Positions 52,605 through 59,220 of a stretch of 64,000 nucleotides of DNA are shown piece by piece. The DNA is from Candidimonas nitroreducens (GTDB lineage: Bacteria; Pseudomonadota; Gammaproteobacteria; Burkholderiales; Burkholderiaceae_B), in the NCBI RefSeq assembly GCF_002209565.1, contig NZ_NJIH01000003.1, forward strand, positions 434,001-498,000, given 5' to 3'. Positions within the stretch are counted from its first letter, which is position 1, and every line of letters begins with the position of its first letter. The notes under the pieces are model-generated. The model saw only the letters and a list, made by a program, of their open reading frames with translations, had not been told where the DNA came from and made no database searches. A program made the position numbers and the translations under genes.

Positions 52605-53399
52605 CTACTGTTTGGTTCCGAGCGAGCTGAGTTTTTGCGCGTCTTTGCTTGCGGCTTCCATCAGATAGGTGACGTCGCTGCCGGCGATGATGAAGCGGGC
52701 GCCCAGCGCGAGCAGTTCGGTCTGCAGCTCGATGTCGGAGCGGATGCCGCCTATGCCCAGGATTTTGCCGTGGTTCTTGCAGGCCTGGGCAGTGGCCTGG
52801 TAGGCGGCGCGCAGATCGGGATGGTGCAGCTGGCCGGGAATGCCCATTTCGGTGCATAGATCGTTCGACCCGATCAGCAGCATGTCGACGCCCGGCGTGG
52901 CCGCGATCTGGTCGGCGTTGGCGATGCCCTGCGGCGTCTCGAGCATGACGATCAGCAGGGTTTCTTCATTGACGCGGTCATTGACCTCGGCCAGCGGCAT
53001 TTTGCGATAGCCCAGCGACGGCCCGCTGCCCATGACCGACCGATGGCCGATGGGCGGGTACTTCGCCGCCCGGACAAGTTCGGCCGCCTGTTCGGCGGTT
53101 TCCACGTGAGGCACGATGGCGCCGTAGGCGCCGCCGTCCAGCACCCGCGACAAGTCTTCGCTGCCATGGCCGGGAATGCGCACCAGCGGCGTTATGCCGT
53201 AGCCCACCGCGGCGGTGCAAATGGCCGATACGCTTTCCATGGACACGGGGCTGTGTTCCATGTCGACATAGATGGCGTCGAAGCCGCAGGCGGCGGCGAT
53301 GGGGGCGATGTCCACGGTTCGCGCCTGGCGCAGCCCCATGCAGATCGCCAGGCCGCCCGACAGCATCTTGCGCTTGGCCTGGTTTTCGTATCGGCTCAT
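52605..53399 (-). CDS. HpcH/HpaI-family class II aldolase
   Basis: This 264-residue pyruvate aldolase cleaves 4-hydroxy-2-oxo acids to pyruvate (or oxaloacetate) and an aldehyde or oxo acid. Family motifs are CGFDAIYVDMEHSPVS (active-site acidic residues), PLVRIPGHG, GAIVPHVETAEQA, the YRKMPLAEVN region, LIVMLETPQGIAN with the metal Glu and VDMLLIGSNDLCTEMG with the metal Asp. ATG 53399 has GGAG eight bases upstream, inside the end of the Bug gene, and is only four bases from that stop. The earlier in-frame ATG at 53426 has no such site. Two different aldolase families (here and RraA at 15463) appear in this window. Confidence 0.9.
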   Translation of the reverse strand: MSRYENQAKRKMLSGGLAICMGLRQARTVDIAPIAAACGFDAIYVDMEHSPVSMESVSAICTAAVGYGITPLVRIPGHGSEDLSRVLDGGAYGAIVPHVETAEQAAELVRAAKYPPIGHRSVMGSGPSLGYRKMPLAEVNDRVNEETLLIVMLETPQGIANADQIAATPGVDMLLIGSNDLCTEMGIPGQLHHPDLRAAYQATAQACKNHGKILGIGGIRSDIELQTELLALGARFIIAGSDVTYLMEAASKDAQKLSSLGTKQ

Positions 53400-53403
53400 T
53401 GAA

Positions 53404-54372
53404 TTACTCCATTTTGACATTGGCACGGTGTATGACGTCTTTCCACATATTGCTTTCGTCCCGGACTTCTTTCGCGTAGTCGGCCGGCGTGCTGGATTTG
53501 GGCTCTACCCCGGCGGTGCCGAACACCTTGCCGACCGCGGGGCTCTTCAGGGCCACGGCAATTTCTTTTTGCATGCGCGTGATGATGGCCGTTGGGGTCT
53601 GGGCCGGCGCCATGACGCCGAAGCGGTACATCATCTGGTAGTCGGGATAGCCGGCCTCTGCGAAAGTGGGCACCTGGGGGAACATCGGGTGGCGCTTGTT
53701 GCCGCTGACGGCCAGCCCCATGATGCGGCCGTTGACAATATACTGCGCCGTCGAACCGACGCTGCCTATGCCGATGTCGATGCGCTTGGCGACGATGTCG
53801 GTGATGGCCGCGGCGACCCCCTTGTACGGAATGTGCCTGGCCTTGACGTGGGCCTGCAGCAGCAGCATTTCCATGGCCAGGTGGGCCGATGACCCGGTAC
53901 CGCCCGAACCGAACGTGAGCTTGTCGGGGTGGGCGCGGGCGTCGTCCAGCGTAGCCTTGAGCGTTTTGGTGGGCAGGTCGGAGCGCGCCACCAGCACGGC
54001 CGGGGCTTCCGCTATCAGGGAAACCTGGGTCAGGTCTTGGAACGGCTTGTAGGGCAGCTTCGAGTACAGCGCAGCCGACACGGCGAACGAGTTGTCCGTC
54101 AAGAGAAAGGTATAGCCATCGGGTTTCGCGTGTGCGACGATTTCCGTGCCTATGGTGCTGCCCGCGCCGCCGTGGTTTTCCACGACCACGGGCTGGCCGA
54201 TCTGTTGCGACAGCACATTGCCGACGGCGCGCGCGGCGACGTCCGTGAACGAGCCCGGCGCGAACGGCACGACGATGCGTATCGGCTTGTCGGGCCAGGC
54301 CGACTGGGCCGGCGCCGCGGCGGCCAGCGCCGAGGTCGCCAGCAAGGTGGTGGCGAGTAGTTTCCATGTCAT
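53404..54372 (-). CDS. Bug/TctC-family periplasmic solute receptor (5 of 6)
   Basis: This 322-residue receptor has a signal peptide ending at APAQS, followed by WPDKPIRIVVPFAPGSFTDVAARAV. The usual PGG of the first loop reads PGS here, a small deviation that may affect ligand choice. GSGGTGSSAHLAMEML and IPYKGVAAAITDIVAK follow. It is the first gene of the minus-strand operon with the aldolase and lactonase-like genes, under the promoter and operator at 54520-54548. Ligand candidates are dicarboxylic or pyrone-type acids. Confidence 0.92.
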   Translation of the reverse strand: MTWKLLATTLLATSALAAAAPAQSAWPDKPIRIVVPFAPGSFTDVAARAVGNVLSQQIGQPVVVENHGGAGSTIGTEIVAHAKPDGYTFLLTDNSFAVSAALYSKLPYKPFQDLTQVSLIAEAPAVLVARSDLPTKTLKATLDDARAHPDKLTFGSGGTGSSAHLAMEMLLLQAHVKARHIPYKGVAAAITDIVAKRIDIGIGSVGSTAQYIVNGRIMGLAVSGNKRHPMFPQVPTFAEAGYPDYQMMYRFGVMAPAQTPTAIITRMQKEIAVALKSPAVGKVFGTAGVEPKSSTPADYAKEVRDESNMWKDVIHRANVKME

Positions 54373-54519
54373 GATAATGTCTCCAATATATTGAAAATTA
54401 TTGTTTTATTGCTGCGTGGGGCTGCGCCATGGGCGCCGGCGTCCGGCCTGCGTGCGGGGGCGAAAATGGCTGGGCCGCTGCGGTTGCTGGTACCGGGCGT
54501 GCCCGGCGGTGCCGCAAAA

Positions 54520-54548
54520 ATTATATAACTTATCTTACTAAGTGGGAA
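54520..54548 (-). promoter_or_regulatory. Promoter with IclR-type operator in the spacer
   Basis: On the minus strand TTCCCA (54548-54543) and a perfect TATAAT (54525-54520) are spaced by 17 bases and point at the Bug receptor at 54372. The spacer contains the inverted repeat ACTTA-N6-TAAGT at 54528-54543. A repressor bound there would prevent polymerase binding. The divergent IclR gene starts 60 bases away, which makes it the obvious ligand of this site. Confidence 0.7.
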
Positions 54549-54607
54549 ATTTTATGGTTTTGAGAGTCGCGAGATACCGGCGGCGGCACGGAATCGGGAG
54601 CTGAGCC

Positions 54608-55387
54608 GTGAGCAGTCTCGAAAGAATGCTGAGCCTGCTGGATGTGTTCACGCCCGCCGCCCCGGTATGGTCGGTGGACGACCTGATCCGCTATTCCGGC
54701 TCGCCGCCTTCCACCTGCTACCGCTATCTGAAGGTCTTGTGCGGCGCGGGTTTCCTGGCGCGCGTGGCCAACGGCTCTTATGTGCTGGGCCCCCGCATCC
54801 TGGAACTGGATCGCACCATACGGCTGTGCGATCCGGTCTATGTGGCCGGAACGTCCATTGCCCAGCACCTTACCGACTCCTTGGGGTACAGCACGCTGCT
54901 GTGCATTCTGTTCAGCGATTCCGTCATGTGCGTGCAGCAGGCGCGCAGCCGCGACGCGCCGCCGCAGCTCTTCAACCGGGGCCAGCGCCGCCCGCTGATT
55001 GCCGGGGCGTCGGCCAAGGCCATCCTGGCACACCTGCCCTTGCACCAATTGCGCTCTATCTATGCCAAGAATCGCAAGGATATCGCCTCCGGCGGCCTGG
55101 GGTCGGACTGGGAGCATTTCAAGAGGGCGCTGAAGCAGATCCGTTCCGATGGCTACTGCATGACCGTGGGCGAATACAACCCCGGCGTCATGTCGATTGC
55201 CACCGGGCTGTTCAATCGCGACGGCGAGGTGCTGGGCAGCCTGGCCATGGTGGCATGGGCCGAGAATTCGGACATCACGGCGTTCCGCACCCTGACGCCC
55301 GAGGTCGTGCGCGCCGGCCAGGAGATCTCGGCGCGCATTGCCGCCACCGAGAACATGATGGATCTGCCCGCCAGGGCCATAGGCTAG
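54608..55387 (+). CDS. IclR-family transcriptional regulator
   Basis: This 259-residue protein has the winged helix at about residues 3-65 (LERMLSLLDVFTPAAPVWSVDDLIRYSGSPPSTCYRYLKVLCGAGFLA) and an effector domain in the remainder. Translation starts at GTG 54608, with GGGAG eight bases upstream. It is divergent from the Bug/aldolase/lactonase-like operon and would repress or activate it according to its effector. It is not closely similar to the IclR protein at 39835. Confidence 0.9.
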   Translation: MSSLERMLSLLDVFTPAAPVWSVDDLIRYSGSPPSTCYRYLKVLCGAGFLARVANGSYVLGPRILELDRTIRLCDPVYVAGTSIAQHLTDSLGYSTLLCILFSDSVMCVQQARSRDAPPQLFNRGQRRPLIAGASAKAILAHLPLHQLRSIYAKNRKDIASGGLGSDWEHFKRALKQIRSDGYCMTVGEYNPGVMSIATGLFNRDGEVLGSLAMVAWAENSDITAFRTLTPEVVRAGQEISARIAATENMMDLPARAIG

Positions 55388-55454
55388 AAGATAAGGCCAT
55401 GGCGGCCGCTTGCGGGCCGCCCGGGCCCCCGGGCCTTGAAGCGCGCGCAGCCCT

Positions 55455-56138
55455 TCAGGCCGCGGCCGCGGCGGCGTGCCGCAGCACGTAGTGCGCGGTG
55501 GCCTGGATGGACGACAGCACAGGCTTGCCGAACGCCTTGCGCAGTGGTTCCAGAATATTGATGGTGGGCAGCTGCGAGCAGGCGATGAACAAGGCGTCGC
55601 AGTCGGTGTCGCGCATGGAAAGCGCGCGTTCCTCGACCTGCTGTTCGGTGATGCGGCCGAGGGCCGTGACATCGGGCGCGTGGAAGCTTTCGAGGCGCGC
55701 GACGTCGATGCCGCCCGAAAGCAGAAAGCTGCGGATGCGGTCGTTCACGTCGTCCTGGTACGGCGTAAGCAGCGCGATGCGGCGCGCGCCGGCTTCGCAC
55801 AAGGCGTCCAGCATGGCCCTTGCGGTGGTCACGACCGGCCGGCCGGTCAGGGCGGCAAGGTCGGCGGCGATCGAGGCGTCCCCTTCGGGCCCCAGGATGA
55901 AGCCGGCCGCGGTGCAGCCGTAGGCCACGACATCCACGGGGTTGCGGGTGAAATCGGCGGCCAGGTCGATGGCGGACTGCTTGTAGGCCGGCAGGGATTC
56001 GGGGGTCAGCAGGCCCGCGCCGCGGGGCACGCGCAGAGTCTGGCAGCGGCTTGCCGCGGGCATCCATCGCAGCATTTCCGGTTCCATGGTCGTATTGTTG
56101 GCCGGCACCATCAGGCCGAGCTTTACGGGCCTGGTCAT
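55455..56138 (-). CDS. Asp/Glu racemase-family protein (maleate isomerase/arylmalonate decarboxylase-like)
   Basis: This 227-residue protein has the two-domain fold of the aspartate/glutamate racemase superfamily. The N-terminal LGLMVPANNTTMEPEML is the signature of the maleate cis-trans isomerase and arylmalonate decarboxylase branch. Catalytic Cys residues are found in VVAYGCTAAGF (first half) and ALFIACSQLPTI (second half), so racemase- or isomerase-type chemistry is possible. ATG 56138 overlaps the upstream stop (ATGA), so an extension to 56345 is rejected. It is the last gene of a tightly coupled trio. Confidence 0.85.
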   Translation of the reverse strand: MTRPVKLGLMVPANNTTMEPEMLRWMPAASRCQTLRVPRGAGLLTPESLPAYKQSAIDLAADFTRNPVDVVAYGCTAAGFILGPEGDASIAADLAALTGRPVVTTARAMLDALCEAGARRIALLTPYQDDVNDRIRSFLLSGGIDVARLESFHAPDVTALGRITEQQVEERALSMRDTDCDALFIACSQLPTINILEPLRKAFGKPVLSSIQATAHYVLRHAAAAAA

Positions 56139-56719
56139 GGCCGGCCTGCTTCGGGCTGCACAACGGGCAGGGGCGGCTTTACGCCTTCGGGCAATGGAAT
56201 GCGCGCCGTATTCAGCGCCATAGCCAGCATGGCGTAATAGCCGCAAAGCGCGATCAGGTCGAGCGCGCCCGGCCGCCCGAAGCGCTGCGCGACGGCGTCG
56301 AAAGTGGCGTCGTCCGGCGTGCCGTTGCGGTGCATGCTGCGGCAATAGTGGTACACCGCGGCCTGGTCGTCATTCATGTCCGCGGGCAATTCGCCGCGCG
56401 AGATGGCCTCTATGACTGTTTCCGGCAGGCTGGTGGACTGGCGCGCGATGCGCGAGTGCGAGAGCCATTCGTACTGGCAGTTCCAGTGCCTGGCTGTGAC
56501 CAGCACCGCCAATTCCACCAGGTCGGGGGCAAGCCCGGTGCCGAAGCGCAGGTACTCGCCCAGGCTTTGCACGCGGCTGGCAAGTTCGGGCTGGTGGATC
56601 AGGGCAAGAAAGGGGCCGCGCAGGCTGCCGCGCGGCCCCGCGGCGATTTCCGCGGCGACCTGGCGCTGCCGTTCGGACATTTCCTGTTCGGGGATCTGCG
56701 GGTAGCGGGGAGCATTCAT
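56135..56719 (-). CDS. Carboxymuconolactone-decarboxylase-like (AhpD-fold) protein
   Basis: This 194-residue helical protein of the carboxymuconolactone decarboxylase family has the segment GLAPDLVELAVLVTARHWNCQYEWLSHSRIARQ. The usual CxxC redox pair of AhpD is replaced by CQYEW, so peroxidase activity is unlikely; this resembles the lactone-decarboxylase side of the family. It overlaps the genes on both sides by four bases, so the three products are made together. Possible substrates are muconolactone-like or arylmalonate-like acids. It lies between the propeller and racemase-family genes. Confidence 0.83.
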   Translation of the reverse strand: MNAPRYPQIPEQEMSERQRQVAAEIAAGPRGSLRGPFLALIHQPELASRVQSLGEYLRFGTGLAPDLVELAVLVTARHWNCQYEWLSHSRIARQSTSLPETVIEAISRGELPADMNDDQAAVYHYCRSMHRNGTPDDATFDAVAQRFGRPGALDLIALCGYYAMLAMALNTARIPLPEGVKPPLPVVQPEAGRP

Positions 56720-57786
56720 GGAGTGACCTCTGGAAGGCGGGCGCGGGCAGGCGGCCGCACGGTAATGGAATGAGCGGGGCGGTTTTCGTGCGCGGTGATC
56801 GGCCGCCAGTGCAGCGACCGCACTTCGCCGAATTCGTGCGGCAGCCGCAGCCAGGTGTCGCCGCCGTCTTCGCTACGATAAAGCTGGCCCAGATTGGTGG
56901 CAAGAAAGAGCAGCCTGGGGTTGGACGGGTGCGTGGCCACGCACCAGGGCGTGCTGTTCAAGCCAGCGGTGGGCAGCGTGGTCTTGCGCCATGTGCTGCC
57001 GTAGTCGGTGCTGCGCCACAAGATGCCGGTGGAGCCGGGCGGCCCGTTGCCGTTGGTCAGGAACAAAGTGGCGTCGCCGTCGGCGCGCGGCACGATGGCG
57101 CGCGTGTATTGCCATGGGGCGTCCAGTTCCTGGAAATGCCAGTTCAGGCCGCCGTCGTCGCTGCGGTGCAGGCCCTGGTTGGTCGTGGCGAACAGCACGA
57201 CGGCGCCGGTGGCATTTTTGATGCACGCCACGCCGTGCACGTCGGCCGACAGCAGGCCGGTGTCGCGCCGCTCCCAGGTTCGGCCGCCGTCGCCGCTGCG
57301 GAATATTCCGCCGATTTCGACCGTGGCCCAGATGGCGCCGGGGTCGGCCGCCGAGATCAGTATCTGCGTGACCCGGGTGGGGCCCATATTGGCCTGCGCA
57401 AACTTCGCCAGGCCAGGGACGTTCAGCTCGTGCCAGGTGGCGCCGGCATCGTCCGAACGGAAAAACGCCGCCGGCCTGGTGCCGGCATAGATGATGTCGG
57501 GGTTGTGCGGGTCTTGCGCCAGCGCCCACACGTCTTGCATGGGCGAGGCCACGGGCGTCCAGCGCACCGTAAGTTCGCTCCATTTGAACAGCCCCATGTC
57601 GGTGCCGGCGTAGAGCTCGTCGGGGGCGGCGGGGTGGCTGCAGAACGTCCAGACGCGGGCCTCGAGATACATGCCGGAATGGCTGTTCGGGTGCACCCAG
57701 GTTGCGCCCATGTCGTCGCTGAACCACGCGGAATGGCCGGCCGTGCCCGCATAGACCTCGATGCGCGTCCCCATTTTGTCCCTCAT
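56716..57786 (-). CDS. Sialidase-like beta-propeller (BNR-repeat) protein
   Basis: This 356-residue protein is made of repeated BNR/Asp-box units: FRSDDAGATWHEL, FRSGDGGRTWERRD, HRSDDGGLNWHF, WRSTDYGSTWRKT and YRSEDGGDTWLRL. These space evenly through the chain as in VPS10/sialidase-type seven-bladed propellers. No signal peptide is visible, so it should be cytosolic, unlike secreted sialidases. ATG 57786 follows AGGAAA at the right distance; the GTG at 57813 is less likely. It begins the three-gene overlapping operon divergent from a Bug receptor. Function in catabolism is unknown; it might be a lactonase-like or isomerase-like propeller or a structural partner. Confidence 0.83.
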   Translation of the reverse strand: MRDKMGTRIEVYAGTAGHSAWFSDDMGATWVHPNSHSGMYLEARVWTFCSHPAAPDELYAGTDMGLFKWSELTVRWTPVASPMQDVWALAQDPHNPDIIYAGTRPAAFFRSDDAGATWHELNVPGLAKFAQANMGPTRVTQILISAADPGAIWATVEIGGIFRSGDGGRTWERRDTGLLSADVHGVACIKNATGAVVLFATTNQGLHRSDDGGLNWHFQELDAPWQYTRAIVPRADGDATLFLTNGNGPPGSTGILWRSTDYGSTWRKTTLPTAGLNSTPWCVATHPSNPRLLFLATNLGQLYRSEDGGDTWLRLPHEFGEVRSLHWRPITAHENRPAHSITVRPPARARLPEVTP

Positions 57787-57870
57787 TTGGCTTTCCTGTG
57801 GATTGCTATTCACATTAATTTATTCTACTATTTGAGAAAAGTTTACTATCTATAAGAGTAGGAGACAAGC

Positions 57871-58839
57871 ATGCGATACCTGCGCGCAGTGTCGGCCGCG
57901 GCCATTCTGGCCTGGGCCTCGTTTCCGGCGGCGGCGGCGCCGTCCTACCCGTCCCGGCCCATTACCATCGTCATCGGCTTTCCGCCGGGCGGCGCCATCG
58001 ACACCATTGCCCGCGTCATGGCGCCGTACATGTCGCAGTCCATGGGGCAGCCCATCGTCATCGAAAACAAGCCGGGGGCGGGCGGTGCCATCGGCGCGGC
58101 CGACGTTGCCCGGGCCCGGCCCGACGGCTACACGGTTTTCATGGGCACCATGGGCAACTTCAGCATCGCGCCCAGCCTCATTTCCAACCTGCCCTACAAC
58201 CCGCAGAAGCAGTTCGCGCCGGTCACGCTGGTGGCGGCCTCGGGCTTCGTGCTGTATGTCAATCCGAAGCTGCCCGTGGCCAATGTCAAAGAACTCATCG
58301 CCTACGGCAAGGCGCATCCGGGGCACCTTAATTTTTCTTCCAGCGGCAACGGCGGCCTGCCCCACATGGCCGGCGAAATGTTCAATTCCGCAACGGGCCT
58401 GAAGATGACCCACGTGCCCTACAAGGGCAGCAGCCCCAGCATCAGCGGCCTGGTCGCCGGCCAGGTGCAACTTACCTTCGAGGCGCCCGCCATCGGTATT
58501 CCATTCGTCAAGTCCGGCAAGCTGCGCGCCCTGGCCACCACGGGCACCAAGCCGCTGCCTGCCTTGCCGGATGTGCCCACCGTCGAGCAGACCGTGCCCG
58601 GCTTCGTCATATCCAATTGGTTCGGCATGGCGGTGCCCAAGGGCACCCCGCCGGCCGTCGTGAACCGCATCCAGCAAGAAGTGAACAAAGCCGTGCACCA
58701 GCCCGCCGCCGTAGCCAAGTTCGAAGCCCTGGGTGTCGAGCCGGTCGGCAACTCGCCCGCCGAGTTCGGCAAATACATGCAAGACGAAACGCAGCGCTGG
58801 GCCGCCGTCATCAAGAAGGCCGGCATCACCATGCAATAA
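57871..58839 (+). CDS. Bug/TctC-family periplasmic solute receptor (6 of 6)
   Basis: This 322-residue receptor has a signal peptide ending at FPAAAA, then YPSRPITIVIGFPPGGAIDTIARV and, further on, SSGNGGLPHMAGEMF and VPYKGSSPSISGLVAG. TAGGAG precedes the ATG. It is divergent from the propeller/decarboxylase-like/racemase trio, with only 84 bases between, so both directions are probably controlled together. The last codons (ATGCAATAA) are also the seed of the tandem repeat that follows. Confidence 0.93.
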   Translation: MRYLRAVSAAAILAWASFPAAAAPSYPSRPITIVIGFPPGGAIDTIARVMAPYMSQSMGQPIVIENKPGAGGAIGAADVARARPDGYTVFMGTMGNFSIAPSLISNLPYNPQKQFAPVTLVAASGFVLYVNPKLPVANVKELIAYGKAHPGHLNFSSSGNGGLPHMAGEMFNSATGLKMTHVPYKGSSPSISGLVAGQVQLTFEAPAIGIPFVKSGKLRALATTGTKPLPALPDVPTVEQTVPGFVISNWFGMAVPKGTPPAVVNRIQQEVNKAVHQPAAVAKFEALGVEPVGNSPAEFGKYMQDETQRWAAVIKKAGITMQ

Positions 58840-58840
58840 G

Positions 58841-58976
58841 CATCGGCGTGCGATAGCCAGTGGCATGCGATAGCCATCGGCGTGCGATAGCCATTGGTAT
58901 GCAATAGCCATCGGTATGCAATAGCCATCGGTATGCAATAGCCATCGGTATGCAATAGGCGGTAGCCTGCAACAGG
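58841..58976 (+). repeat. Eight tandem copies of a 17-base unit
   Basis: Eight contiguous units with consensus CATCGGTATGCAATAGC start at 58841, 58858, 58875, 58892, 58909, 58926, 58943 and 58960. Units 5 and 6 are identical and unit 7 differs only at the end. The preceding 17 bases (58824-58840), which form the end of the Bug gene, match the unit at most positions, so the array appears to extend out of the coding sequence. A degenerate further half-unit follows at 58977-58993. Confidence 0.9.
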
Positions 58977-59047
58977 CATCGTGGTGCGATGCAATAGGCG
59001 GCAAGCAGCCGCGGTGCTGCGGCCGCGCGCTGCAGCCGGGCTAAGCC

Positions 59048-59117
59048 GCGGCCGGGCATGTAAGTTGCGGCCGATGTAAGCTGCGGCCGATGTAAGCTGC
59101 GGCCGGGCGCGTAATTT
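59048..59117 (+). repeat. Short tandem repeat of a GCGGCCGATGTAAGCT unit
   Basis: Two identical 16-base units (59067-59082 and 59083-59098) are flanked by two diverged 19-base units (59048-59066 and 59099-59117) in which GAT is replaced by GGGCAT or GGGCGC. The array lies between the 17-base repeat and the start of the beta-oxidation gene, so it may fall in that promoter or leader. Confidence 0.75.
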
Positions 59118-59220
59118 GGCCGCCCAGGCCCGGCGTATACTCTATGGAAAGCATCCGTTTCCCGGCCAGGCGCCCAGCAACCCAGCGTTTGCGCGGCCCT
59201 GGCGCTTTCCGGAGTTATCG

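Noticed and set aside
57790-57870. Paired divergent promoters between the propeller trio and the Bug gene
   Set aside because: The stretch is AT-rich and surely regulatory, but no -35/-10 pair with 16-18 spacing was convincing on either strand, so no element was annotated.
58841-58976. Possible CRISPR array
   Set aside because: The 17-base units are directly contiguous with no spacers, and no cas genes are present, so this is a simple tandem repeat.
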